This document shows, one piece after another, positions 34,489-42,013 of a stretch of DNA of 56,800 nt. This DNA is from Nocardia gamkensis NBRC 108242 (lineage in GTDB: Bacteria; Actinomycetota; Actinomycetes; Mycobacteriales; Mycobacteriaceae), in assembly GCF_001612985.1 (NCBI RefSeq), contig NZ_BDBM01000052.1, positions 1-56,800 of the forward strand, read 5' to 3'. Position 1 is the first letter of the stretch; every line of letters begins with the position of its first letter. Both the position numbers and the translations under genes were made by a program. Under the pieces are notes generated by a model that saw only the letters and a program-made list of their open reading frames with translations, ran no database searches and was not told the DNA's origin.

Positions 34489-35430
34489 ATCGTCGGCCAG
34501 GACCTCGTTGATCACCCGAAAACTGGCGATCTCGCGGTCGGGATCGTGGTCTGAGGCCTCGATCAGGGTGAGCAAGGCTTTCCACAGCGCCCAGCCCCGC
34601 GCCCGTGCCCACGTGGCATCATCGTGAGCGAGTACTCGGCGAAACGTCGCGCGGCTGTCCGCGGACAGCAAGGTCCAGGCAAGGACTAGATCGCAGGCAG
34701 GGTCCCCGACACCGCAAGTCCCGAAGTCGATGACAGCCGTCAACTTCCCGTCGGCTACCAAGAGATTGCCAGCAGCGATGTCACCATGGAACCACACCGG
34801 AGTCCCGTTCCACTCTGCCACCAGAGCGGACTCCCAAACTTCGGTAGCCCGCCGAACGTCGACACGTCCGGACAACACCTGTAGGCAGCGCCGGGTCTGC
34901 TCGTCGTAATACGCCGGGTGACTCCCGCGGTAGAAGCTGTGCGCGCCGGCGAAAGGGGCGCCGCTGGCATCGCATCGCTGCAACGCACCAATGAACTGCG
35001 CAACGTCGGCAGCAAACTCGGTCATGTCACCGATAACGGCCCTGTCGGCCGTGTCACCGGGCAGCCAATCACGCACCGACCACGAGTACGCATATCCGTA
35101 GCCCGCAACTCCGACCGCTAGCACCGTGGGGATCGCGACCGGCAGCATCGGCGCCAGCCGAGGCAACCAGATGCTCTCCTTCGCTACCGCCGGCGCATAG
35201 GCAGCCGCGGTCGGCAGCCGCACCGACATGTCCGAGCCCAACCGGTAGGTGCGGTTGTCCCAGCCGTCGACGGCCACCGGCGCAACCAGCAGATCGCCCC
35301 ACTGCGGAAACTGCGTCCTGATCAGGCGCTCAACCAGTGCCGCGTCGATCCCGGCACGACCATCGACGGGAGCATCACCCACCACGTCATCCTGGACCTG
35401 GACCAGCAGTCCCGACAACCCGATTTCCAT
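34483..35430 (-). CDS. aminoglycoside phosphotransferase (APH)-family kinase
   Basis: A 315-residue small-molecule kinase. Brenner's motif is VWFHGDIAAGNLLV (catalytic Asp and the Asn that binds metal) and the DFG-equivalent is VIDFGTCGVGDPACDL. VAVDGWDNRTYRLGSDMSVRLP is the N-lobe nucleotide-binding segment. The family includes antibiotic kinases but also metabolic kinases, so resistance is not established. Start ATG 35430; an upstream in-frame start at 35454 is possible. It is the likely cargo of the tRNA-Val element. The last codons and stop lie in a 23-bp inverted repeat. Confidence 0.8.
   Translation of the reverse strand: MEIGLSGLLVQVQDDVVGDAPVDGRAGIDAALVERLIRTQFPQWGDLLVAPVAVDGWDNRTYRLGSDMSVRLPTAAAYAPAVAKESIWLPRLAPMLPVAIPTVLAVGVAGYGYAYSWSVRDWLPGDTADRAVIGDMTEFAADVAQFIGALQRCDASGAPFAGAHSFYRGSHPAYYDEQTRRCLQVLSGRVDVRRATEVWESALVAEWNGTPVWFHGDIAAGNLLVADGKLTAVIDFGTCGVGDPACDLVLAWTLLSADSRATFRRVLAHDDATWARARGWALWKALLTLIEASDHDPDREIASFRVINEVLADDL
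34879..34901 (-). repeat. right arm of the 23-bp inverted repeat
   Basis: Within the kinase coding region, where it encodes EQTRRCLQ. The arms are about 390 bp apart. Confidence 0.85.
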
Positions 35431-35640
35431 CGCAGACCAAGCGCTCGCCGCCACGACTCAACCGCCCGCACCGCGATCAACACGCTGGCTAGGATCCTGC
35501 GCGACACCGTCGACGAATAGCGCAGCGATCGAATACATGCACTCCACCGGTGAAACGGCCTCACCGAGATCACCCTGCGGCAGTGGGTGCCCTGGAACAC
35601 CGTCCGTCCCGGATCGTAGTCAGAGGTGCCGCTGAGTGGG

Positions 35641-35663
35641 TGGGTTGGGCACGCGTTGGGCAC
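35641..35663 (-). repeat. tandem arm-type-like repeats next to tRNA-Val
   Basis: On the minus strand TGCCCAAC occurs twice with an 11-bp period just beyond the tRNA terminator. Short direct repeats in this position resemble integrase arm-binding sites; this is inference. Confidence 0.4.
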
Positions 35664-35696
35664 AAACAAAATCAGACCCGGTGGAAACCGGGTCTG
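35664..35696 (-). terminator. terminator of the tRNA-Gly-Cys-Val cluster
   Basis: A 9-bp stem (CAGACCCGG / CCGGGTCTG) followed on the minus strand by a TTTTGTTTG tract. Classic intrinsic terminator directly after tRNA-Val. Confidence 0.85.
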
Positions 35697-35710
35697 ACCT
35701 GGTACTACGG

Positions 35711-35785
35711 TGGTGCGCGATACTGGGATTGAACCAGTGACCTCTTCCGTGTCAGGGAAGCGCTCTCCCGCTGAGCTAATCGCGC
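35711..35785 (-). tRNA. tRNA-Val (anticodon GAC)
   Basis: Cloverleaf on the minus strand: acceptor GCGCGAT paired with ATCGCGC, discriminator A and an encoded CCA; anticodon loop CTGACAC with anticodon GAC. It is separated from tRNA-Cys by a single base, so all three tRNAs of the cluster must be cut from one transcript. Its 3' half is the attachment site of the element to its left. Confidence 0.95.
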
Positions 35786-35786
35786 G

Positions 35787-35857
35787 AGGTGGAGACGGGA
35801 ATCGAACCCGTGTGCACGGCTTTGCAGGCCGTTGCCTCACCACTCGGCCACTCCACC
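35787..35857 (-). tRNA. tRNA-Cys (anticodon GCA)
   Basis: Minus-strand cloverleaf: acceptor GGTGGAG with CTCCACC, anticodon loop CTGCAAA giving GCA, and U73 as discriminator, as required by cysteinyl-tRNA synthetase. CCA is not encoded. Confidence 0.95.
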
Positions 35858-35900
35858 GCGCAAAGGGGGACGGCGTTATGTTGCCTGGCCCTACCTCTCG

Positions 35901-35973
35901 AGCGGATGACGGGATTCGAACCCGCGACCCTCACCTTGGCAAGGTGATGCGCTACCAGCTGCGCTACATCCGC
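35901..35973 (-). tRNA. tRNA-Gly (anticodon GCC)
   Basis: Minus-strand cloverleaf: acceptor GCGGATG with CATCCGC, anticodon loop TTGCCAA giving GCC, T arm GCGGGTTCGAATCCCGT, discriminator U. CCA not encoded. First gene of the Gly-Cys-Val cluster. Confidence 0.95.
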
Positions 35974-36021
35974 ATTCTGCCTCCCCGGGGCTCGTTTCCG
36001 GCCTCCGTGGTGCGAGACAGA

Positions 36022-36051
36022 ACATTAGCGGACGCTCGGTGAAAGGCACAA
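36022..36051 (-). promoter_or_regulatory. candidate promoter of the tRNA-Gly-Cys-Val cluster
   Basis: On the minus strand TTGTGC (-35) and TAATGT (-10) are separated by 18 bp, about 50 bp before tRNA-Gly. The rest of the 371-bp gap between the two divergent tRNA units (35974-36344) shows no gene. Confidence 0.5.
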
Positions 36052-36269
36052 ATCCGCTGGTAGAACGGCGGAAATCCGCAAGTTGAATGGTGTGACGCCG
36101 GTGGCGCGTGTGGTGGATGGGGGAGGGGAGGCTCCGGTCGCCGCTTCCGGCGGTGCGGACGTCGAGCCGGCGACCGGTCGCGACGGCATAGAGGCGAGCG
36201 TGCGGCTGGGCGGAAAAGGGCTGCCAGGTGAGTGGAGGTTCCGCCGAACCGTTCCTGTCTGATGGCGAT

Positions 36270-36300
36270 TTGGTGAACCGCCGGTGGCGCGTGCTAATGT
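36270..36300 (+). promoter_or_regulatory. candidate promoter of tRNA-Val(CAC)
   Basis: TTGGTG and TAATGT (36295-36300) separated by 19 bp, 44 bp before the tRNA. The -10 and its first flanking bases are the same as at the divergent tRNA cluster. Confidence 0.45.
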
Positions 36301-36344
36301 TTCCTCTCGTCCGGAGGGCACCCCGAGTCGCCGGAAAAATATCA

Positions 36345-36416
36345 GGTCTCATAGCTCAGCGGGAGAGCGTCCGCCTCACACGCGGAAGGTCGCTGGTTCG
36401 ATCCCAGCTGGGACCA
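36345..36416 (+). tRNA. tRNA-Val (anticodon CAC)
   Basis: Cloverleaf: acceptor GGTCTCA with TGGGACC (one G-T pair), D arm AGCTCAGCGGGAGAGC, anticodon loop CTCACAC giving CAC, T arm with GGTTCGATCC, discriminator A; CCA not encoded. Confidence 0.95.
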
Positions 36417-36428
36417 CTCCCATATGCG

Positions 36429-36466
36429 AGACCGGTGCACTTGGTTGCCCGGTCTTCTTTCTTCTC
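36429..36466 (+). terminator. terminator of tRNA-Val(CAC)
   Basis: Stem AGACCGG / CCGGTCT with a 13-nt loop followed by TCTTTCTTCT, 12 bp after the tRNA. Confidence 0.8.
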
Positions 36467-36546
36467 CCCGCCAGGTGTGCCCACTGGGTCGGCGCGCGGG
36501 CATCTCCCCTCGAACATTCGGCCTCGGAACCGGCACTCTGTTGCGC

Positions 36547-36562
36547 TGTGACCTGAGTCACA
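36547..36562 (+). promoter_or_regulatory. perfect CRP-type palindrome upstream of the first SulP-carbonic anhydrase gene
   Basis: TGTGACCTGAGTCACA fits the TGTGA-N6-TCACA consensus bound by CRP/GlxR-type cAMP receptor proteins, without mismatch. It lies about 200 bp before the start codon. The remaining 344-bp gap (36417-36760) also holds the tRNA terminator and the shared element at 36605. Confidence 0.6.
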
Positions 36563-36604
36563 TTATGGTAGCGGTTGCCGTCATCGCGACCGGAAACCTT
36601 TTCA

Positions 36605-36625
36605 CAGGCTTTGGGAAGTCTTTAC
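36605..36625 (+). promoter_or_regulatory. conserved upstream element, copy 1
   Basis: CAGGCTTTG, two variable bases, AAGTCTTTAC. The same element is found before the second fusion gene at 39065-39085. It lies 136 bp before the start codon. Confidence 0.55.
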
Positions 36626-36760
36626 TATTGTCGCGACCGCCGTGTCAGGGGTCGTGCTCCACCGATGGGGGACGGCCCGAGCTTCGCCCGCCGCTCGCCT
36701 TCGATGCCAAGAACATGTTTGACCGATGAACCGGGACCACCACCCGGCGAAGGAGAAAAT

Positions 36761-38989
36761 ATGTCCACCGACACCGATTCCGCACCCCGGACGTCGCCGC
36801 ACGCGCACATGGCCGATCGGCTGACCCGGATCGCCCGTAACGATCTACCCGCGTCGATCGTGGTTTTCCTTGTCGCCCTTCCCCTTTCGATCGGCGTGGC
36901 GGTGGCTGCCGGCGCGCCGGTCGCCGCGGGCCTGATCGCGGCCGTGGTCGGCGGCGTGGTGGCGGGGCTCCTCGGCGGTTCCTCGATCCAGGTCAGCGGG
37001 CCCACCGCGAGCCTCACCGTGGTCGTCGCCGAGAGCGTGCACCATTTCGGCTGGGCCGCAACGTGCTTCATCACCGTCGGCGCGGGCGTGCTGCAGATAC
37101 TCTTCGGGCTGAGCCGGGTCGCGCGCGCCGCGCTTGCCATCGCCCCGGTGGTCGTGCACGGCATGCTGGCGGGCATCGGTGTGGTGATCGCGCTGCAACA
37201 GGTGCACGTGCTGCTCGGCGGGAACTCGCTGAGTTCGTCGTTCGCCGCGCTGGCCGCCCTGCCGCAACAGCTGACGTCGGTGCGCACGGGTGACCTGTGC
37301 GTCGGGCTCGTCGTGATCGTCATCCTGATCGCCTGGCGATTCGTGCCGCCGCGGGTGCGCATGATCCCCGGACCGCTCGTCGCCGTGGTCACCGCCACGC
37401 TGCTGGCGCTCGTCCTGCCCACCCACGTCGAGCGGATCGTGCTGAACGGCTCGTTGCTGGACTCCCTGGGCCTGCCCGCCGTCCCCTCCGGCGGCACGAC
37501 CGCCGTCATCACGACGATGGTGACGATCGCGCTCATCGCCAGCGTCGAGAGCCTGCTGTCGGCCGTCGCGGTGGACAAGATGCGGCCGGGCCACCGCACC
37601 GACTTCGACCGGGAGCTGATCGGGCAGGGGTCGGCCAACGTCGTGTCCGGCCTGCTCGGCGGCCTGCCGATCGCGGCCGTCATCGTGCGCAGCATCACCA
37701 ACGCGAACGCGGGCGCGCGCAGCCGGGCGTCGACCGTGCTGCACGGAGTCTGGATCCTGCTGTTCGCGGTGGCGCTGGCCGGGCTCGTACGGCAGATCCC
37801 GACCGCCGCGCTGGCCGGACTGCTCATCTTCGTGGGCGCGCAACTGATCAAACTCGCGCATATCCGGCTGGCCAGACGAGCGGGTGAGATGTACGTCTAC
37901 CTGGCGACGGTGCTGGGCGTGGTGTTCCTGAATCTGTTGCAGGGCATGGTGCTCGGTCTGGTTCTCGCGTTCGCGCTGCTGCTGTGGCGGGTGGTGCGCG
38001 TGACGATCGTGGCGGCCCCCGTCCCCGGCTCGCGACGGTGGGTGGTCGGCATCGATGGCACGTGCACCTTCTTGGCCTTGCCGAAGCTGACCGCGGAACT
38101 GGCGAAGGTTCCGGCGGGCGCGGATGTGACCGTCGAGATGACCGTCGATTTCCTGGACCATGCCACGCACGAGTTCCTCACCGAATGGGCTCGTGAGCGT
38201 GAATCTGTCTCCGCGACCGTGGAATTCGCCGAACTGGGCAGCGCGCGGATGGCCACCGCCTTGGCCGGGCCGCCCGAGCGCAGGCATGTGCGCCAGGTCA
38301 TCGACCAGGTGATCGGGCCGTGGCGGCGCTCGGGCAACGGGGAGGACCGCATCGCGGCGGGCATCGCCGCCTATCACCGCGGCCACGCCCACGTGCTGCG
38401 CCCGCACCTGGACAAGCTGCGCCATCGGCACGACGCCGACTCGTTCTTCCTGACCTGCGCGGACGCGCGGATCGTGCCGAACGTCATCACCAACAGCGGA
38501 CCGGGCGACCTGTTCACCGTGCGCAACGTGGGCAACCTGGTGCCGGTGCGCGGTGGGGACGTCTCGGTGGAGGCGGCCCTGATCTACGCGTTGGAGCGGC
38601 TGGACGTGCGCGCGGTCGTGGTATGCGGTCATTCCGGCTGCGGTGCGATGGAGGCGCTGCACCGCGAGGTGCGTGCCGGGACCGGTCTCGGCGACTGGCT
38701 GGCGCATGCGCGCCCGAGCCTGGAGCGCTATCGGCTGGGGCATCCGGTAGCCGCCGCTGCGGCCGTCGCGGGGTTCGGCGAGGTGGACCAGCTGGGCATG
38801 GTGAACGTCGCGGTGCAGCTGGAGACGCTGCACGCGCACCCGGTCGTGCGCCGGGGGATCGAGGAGCGGGGTGTGGCGGTCTCGGGGTTGTTCTTCGATC
38901 TCGCCACGGCTCGCGTGATCGAGGTCATGGTCGACGGCATCGCGGAGTTCGGCGACCAGGAGAGGCGGATCGCCCCGGAGCCGGTCTGA
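36761..38989 (+). CDS. SulP transporter-STAS-beta-carbonic anhydrase fusion (copy 1)
   Basis: A 742-residue membrane protein. Residues about 25-430 are a SulP/SLC26 anion carrier with many helices (VVFLVALPLSIGVAVAAGAPVAAGLIAAVVGG as a landmark, LLGGSSIQVSGPTASLTV). About 440-520 is a STAS-like domain. The C-terminal ~200 residues are a beta-carbonic anhydrase with zinc ligands Cys566, His624, Cys627 and the Asp568-Arg570 dyad (CADAR). The fusion suggests bicarbonate uptake or export coupled to CO2 hydration at the inner membrane face. M. tuberculosis Rv3273 has a similar layout (memory). Ribosome-binding site AAGGAGA; ATG 36761. Confidence 0.92.
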   Translation: MSTDTDSAPRTSPHAHMADRLTRIARNDLPASIVVFLVALPLSIGVAVAAGAPVAAGLIAAVVGGVVAGLLGGSSIQVSGPTASLTVVVAESVHHFGWAATCFITVGAGVLQILFGLSRVARAALAIAPVVVHGMLAGIGVVIALQQVHVLLGGNSLSSSFAALAALPQQLTSVRTGDLCVGLVVIVILIAWRFVPPRVRMIPGPLVAVVTATLLALVLPTHVERIVLNGSLLDSLGLPAVPSGGTTAVITTMVTIALIASVESLLSAVAVDKMRPGHRTDFDRELIGQGSANVVSGLLGGLPIAAVIVRSITNANAGARSRASTVLHGVWILLFAVALAGLVRQIPTAALAGLLIFVGAQLIKLAHIRLARRAGEMYVYLATVLGVVFLNLLQGMVLGLVLAFALLLWRVVRVTIVAAPVPGSRRWVVGIDGTCTFLALPKLTAELAKVPAGADVTVEMTVDFLDHATHEFLTEWARERESVSATVEFAELGSARMATALAGPPERRHVRQVIDQVIGPWRRSGNGEDRIAAGIAAYHRGHAHVLRPHLDKLRHRHDADSFFLTCADARIVPNVITNSGPGDLFTVRNVGNLVPVRGGDVSVEAALIYALERLDVRAVVVCGHSGCGAMEALHREVRAGTGLGDWLAHARPSLERYRLGHPVAAAAAVAGFGEVDQLGMVNVAVQLETLHAHPVVRRGIEERGVAVSGLFFDLATARVIEVMVDGIAEFGDQERRIAPEPV

Positions 38990-39064
38990 CCAGGCGATGT
39001 GCGGTGCGTCACGGTGATAACGACGAGAGGACAGTGGGGAGCTACACACAATCGGCGAACTTCT

Positions 39065-39085
39065 CAGGCTTTGCTAAGTCTTTAC
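39065..39085 (+). promoter_or_regulatory. conserved upstream element, copy 2
   Basis: CAGGCTTTG, two variable bases, AAGTCTTTAC; 148 bp before the second fusion gene. It differs from copy 1 only in the two middle bases, while much of the surrounding non-coding DNA has diverged. Confidence 0.55.
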
Positions 39086-39232
39086 CAATACACTTGTCCG
39101 TGTTTACATCTCGACTCATCGCTGTGTCGGGACTGCTTCACCGCGAGATGCCGGTTCGCGGTCTTGTGCCCTGCTGGACATGTTGATCGTCAACCGACCT
39201 CGGCGAATCAGCCGAGTCGGCGAAGGAGAGTC

Positions 39233-41482
39233 ATGGCTATCGATCACGATTTAGCCCCGCCACCGTCCGTACCCGCACCGGCGGACCCGGGCCGCAGTTC
39301 CGGACCACTGTCCGACCGCTTCACCGAGATCCTCCGCCACGATGTACCCGCCTCGATCGTGGTTTTCCTTGTCGCGCTACCACTTTCGCTGGGCATCGCG
39401 ATCGCCTCCGGAGCCCCCGTCGCCGCCGGGCTCATCGCCGCCGTGATCGGCGGTATCGTCGCAGGAACGCTCGGCGGGTCGGTCCTCCAGGTGAGCGGCC
39501 CCGCCGCGGGCCTCACCGTGGTCGTCGCCGAGACGATCAATCAATTCGGCTGGCGCACTACCTGTTTCATCGTCTTCGCAGCCGGTGTGTTGCAGATCCT
39601 GCTCGGGCTCAGCCGAGTGGCCAGAGCGGCGCTCGCCGTGGCGCCCGTGGTGGTGCACGCGATGCTCGCCGGTATCGGCATCACGATCGCGCTGCAGCAG
39701 ATCCATGTGCTGCTCGGCGGTTCCTCGCACAGCTCGGCTTGGCGCAACATCACCGAGCTGCCCGGGCAGCTGTTGTCCCTGCACGGCGGCGGCACGCTGA
39801 TCGGCGCGGTCGTGATCGCCATCATGCTCGGCTGGAAATACCTGCCCGCCAGGGTGCGCGCGGTGCCGGGCCCATTGGTCGCGGTGCTCGTGGGCACGGT
39901 GTTGTCGCTGGTGTTGCCGCTGAATGCCGAGCGCATCGTGCTCAACGGCTCGCTGTTCGACGCCATCGGCCTGCCCGCGCTGCCCAGCGGCGATTGGTCG
40001 GGTCTGGCTCTGGCCGTCCTCACCATCGCCCTGATCGCCAGCGTGGAGAGCCTGCTGTCCGCGGTGGCCGTGGACAAGATGCACTCGCGCAAGCGCACCG
40101 ACTTCGATCGCGAGCTGATCGGCCAGGGTTCGGCGAACGTGCTGTCCGGCCTGCTCGGCGGACTGCCGGTCACCGGCGTGATCGTGCGGAGCGCCACCAA
40201 CGTGCAGGCGGGAGCACACAGCCGCGCCTCCGCGATCCTGCACGGCGTCTGGCTGCTGGTGTTCTCCGTGGCGCTGGTATCCGTGGTGGAGCAGATCCCG
40301 AAAGCCGCGCTGGCCGGTCTGCTCATCGTGATCGGCACCCAGCTGGTCAAGCTGGCCCACATCAAACTGGCCCGGCGCACCGGTGACCTGCTGGTCTACG
40401 CCGTGACAGTGCTCGGTGTGGTGTTCCTGAACCTGCTCGAGGGCGTGCTGATCGGCCTCGGCCTGGCCTTCGGGCTGCTGCTGTGGCGGGTCGTCCGGGT
40501 GACGGTCAGGGCCGAGCAGGTCCCCGGTACGCAGCGCTGGCTGTTCGCCATCGACGGCTCGGCCACCTTCCTCGCACTGCCGAAGCTGTCGGCGCAGTTC
40601 GCGAAGATCCCCCCGGGAGCCGACGTCACGGTGGAGATGACCGTCGACTTCCTCGATCACGCGGCGTTCGAGGCCATCGAGGAGTTCGCCCGCCAGCAGG
40701 TGAACAGCGGAGGCAGCGTCGATTTCGTGGAGATCGGCGGAGCCAGGATGGCCCACGCAGGCGCGCAACCGCCCGCGCGGAGCTTCGCGCGCTCGGTCTG
40801 GGACGACATCCTCGGCCCCTGGCGACGCGACGAGCGGCACGAGAACCCGGTCGCGGCCGGCGTAGCGGCCTATCACCGCAGCCACGCGCACGTGGTCCGG
40901 CCGCACCTGGACGAGCTGCGCGACCAGCAGGACCCGGATTCGTTCTTCCTGACCTGCTCGGACTCGAGGATCGTGCCGAACGTCATCACCAACAGCGGAC
41001 CGGGCGACCTGTTCACCGTGCGCAACGTGGGCAACCTCGCGCCCGCCGAGGGTGACGCGTCGGTCGAGGCGGCACTGGTGTTCGCGCTCGAGCAGTTGAA
41101 CGTCCGCTCGATCGTGGTCTGCGGGCATTCCTCCTGCGGCGCGATGAAGGCGCTGCACACCGGCGCCGAGGTACCCGGTGTGGACGCCTGGCTCGCGCAT
41201 GCCCGCCCGAGCCTGGAGCGATACCGCGCGGGCCATCCGGTTGCGGCCGCGGCGCAGGAGGCCGGTTTCGGCGAGGTCGATCAGCTGGCCATGGTGAACG
41301 TCGCGGTGCAGCTGGAGTTGCTGCACCGGCACCCGGCGGTGCGCAAGGCGATCGCCGAGCGTGGCGTCACGGTGTCGGGCCTGTTCTTCGACATCGCCAG
41401 TGCCCGGGTCGTCGAGGTGACCGAGAACGGTATCGCGCACATCGATGACGCGGGCCATCAGCACACTCCCGAACTCGTGTGA
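39233..41482 (+). CDS. SulP transporter-STAS-beta-carbonic anhydrase fusion (copy 2)
   Basis: A 749-residue tandem paralogue of the preceding gene, with the same order of domains. The anhydrase zinc ligands are Cys575, His632 and Cys635, with Asp577-Arg579 (CSDSR), so both copies are predicted active. The N-terminus before the first helix is longer and proline-rich (MAIDHDLAPPPSVPAPADPG). ATG 39233 follows GAAGGAGAG. The 243-bp spacer carries its own conserved element, so it probably has its own promoter. A 70-bp tract in the anhydrase part is identical between the copies, including synonymous positions. Confidence 0.92.
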   Translation: MAIDHDLAPPPSVPAPADPGRSSGPLSDRFTEILRHDVPASIVVFLVALPLSLGIAIASGAPVAAGLIAAVIGGIVAGTLGGSVLQVSGPAAGLTVVVAETINQFGWRTTCFIVFAAGVLQILLGLSRVARAALAVAPVVVHAMLAGIGITIALQQIHVLLGGSSHSSAWRNITELPGQLLSLHGGGTLIGAVVIAIMLGWKYLPARVRAVPGPLVAVLVGTVLSLVLPLNAERIVLNGSLFDAIGLPALPSGDWSGLALAVLTIALIASVESLLSAVAVDKMHSRKRTDFDRELIGQGSANVLSGLLGGLPVTGVIVRSATNVQAGAHSRASAILHGVWLLVFSVALVSVVEQIPKAALAGLLIVIGTQLVKLAHIKLARRTGDLLVYAVTVLGVVFLNLLEGVLIGLGLAFGLLLWRVVRVTVRAEQVPGTQRWLFAIDGSATFLALPKLSAQFAKIPPGADVTVEMTVDFLDHAAFEAIEEFARQQVNSGGSVDFVEIGGARMAHAGAQPPARSFARSVWDDILGPWRRDERHENPVAAGVAAYHRSHAHVVRPHLDELRDQQDPDSFFLTCSDSRIVPNVITNSGPGDLFTVRNVGNLAPAEGDASVEAALVFALEQLNVRSIVVCGHSSCGAMKALHTGAEVPGVDAWLAHARPSLERYRAGHPVAAAAQEAGFGEVDQLAMVNVAVQLELLHRHPAVRKAIAERGVTVSGLFFDIASARVVEVTENGIAHIDDAGHQHTPELV

Positions 41483-41590
41483 TCGACGGGGATGGGTGAT
41501 CCCGCCCGGGCGCGCCGCCCGGGCGGGATCGCTTTATCCGGACGGTCGAGAGCGAGATTCGGTCTGCCGGATTGCTCGTACCCTGGGAAC

Positions 41591-42013
41591 GTGACCGCAG
41601 ACCTGGAAACGAGCTCCGACGATCCGACCCGCTGGCGCGCCTTCCGCGCCGGCCTCGAACGACGGCCTAAGCTCTACCTCGTCTACCGGATCGTCGTCGC
41701 GGTCGTCGGTGTCGCCGTGCTCGCGGTCGGCGTGCTCGCGATCCCCTATCCCGGTCCCGGCTGGGCGATCGTGTTCGCCGGTCTCGGCATTCTCGCCACC
41801 GAATTCGCTTGGGCGCGTAACGCATTGGCCTGGTTACGGGACCGGTACCGGCAACTGATGGACTGGTATCGCAGGCAGGGCAGGCCCGTGCAGGCCGTCG
41901 GGGCGATCGGCACCGCCGCGTTGGTCGTGGCGACGCTGTGGATATTGGGAACCTTCGGGCTCGTGGGTAGTTGGATCGGAGTCGAATGGGAATGGCTGCG
42001 CAGCCCCCTGTAA
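41591..42013 (+). CDS. PGPGW-motif membrane protein (TIGR02611-like)
   Basis: A 140-residue protein with three hydrophobic segments. The signature IPYPGPGWAIVFAGLGILATEFAWA is the PGPGW transmembrane motif. It starts GTG at 41591, 6 nt after TACCCT (41579-41584), so the transcript is probably leaderless. Function unknown. The next gene starts before its stop codon. Confidence 0.8.
   Translation: MTADLETSSDDPTRWRAFRAGLERRPKLYLVYRIVVAVVGVAVLAVGVLAIPYPGPGWAIVFAGLGILATEFAWARNALAWLRDRYRQLMDWYRRQGRPVQAVGAIGTAALVVATLWILGTFGLVGSWIGVEWEWLRSPL

Larger units (their letters stand above)
32031..35755. mobile_element. integrase-less element bounded by tRNA-Val attachment repeats
   Basis: A 19-bp perfect direct repeat, GTGACCTCTTCCGTGTCAG, lies at 32031-32049 and 35737-35755; it covers the anticodon loop and 3' anticodon stem of tRNA-Val. 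The ~3.7 kb between holds an XRE-TPR regulator, a 98-residue protein, a 31-residue membrane peptide, a possible hypothetical gene and an APH-family kinase. By eye the segment 34.0-35.5 kb is less GC-rich than its flanks. No integrase, replication or transfer gene is seen, so it appears to be a decayed remnant or a satellite. Confidence 0.6.

Noticed and set aside
34483..35430. Aminoglycoside resistance determinant
   Set aside because: The APH fold alone does not show antibiotic specificity; many family members are metabolic kinases.
32031..35755. An actinomycete integrative and conjugative element
   Set aside because: No integrase, excisionase, replication initiator or FtsK-like transfer gene lies between the repeats; only a remnant or satellite can be claimed.
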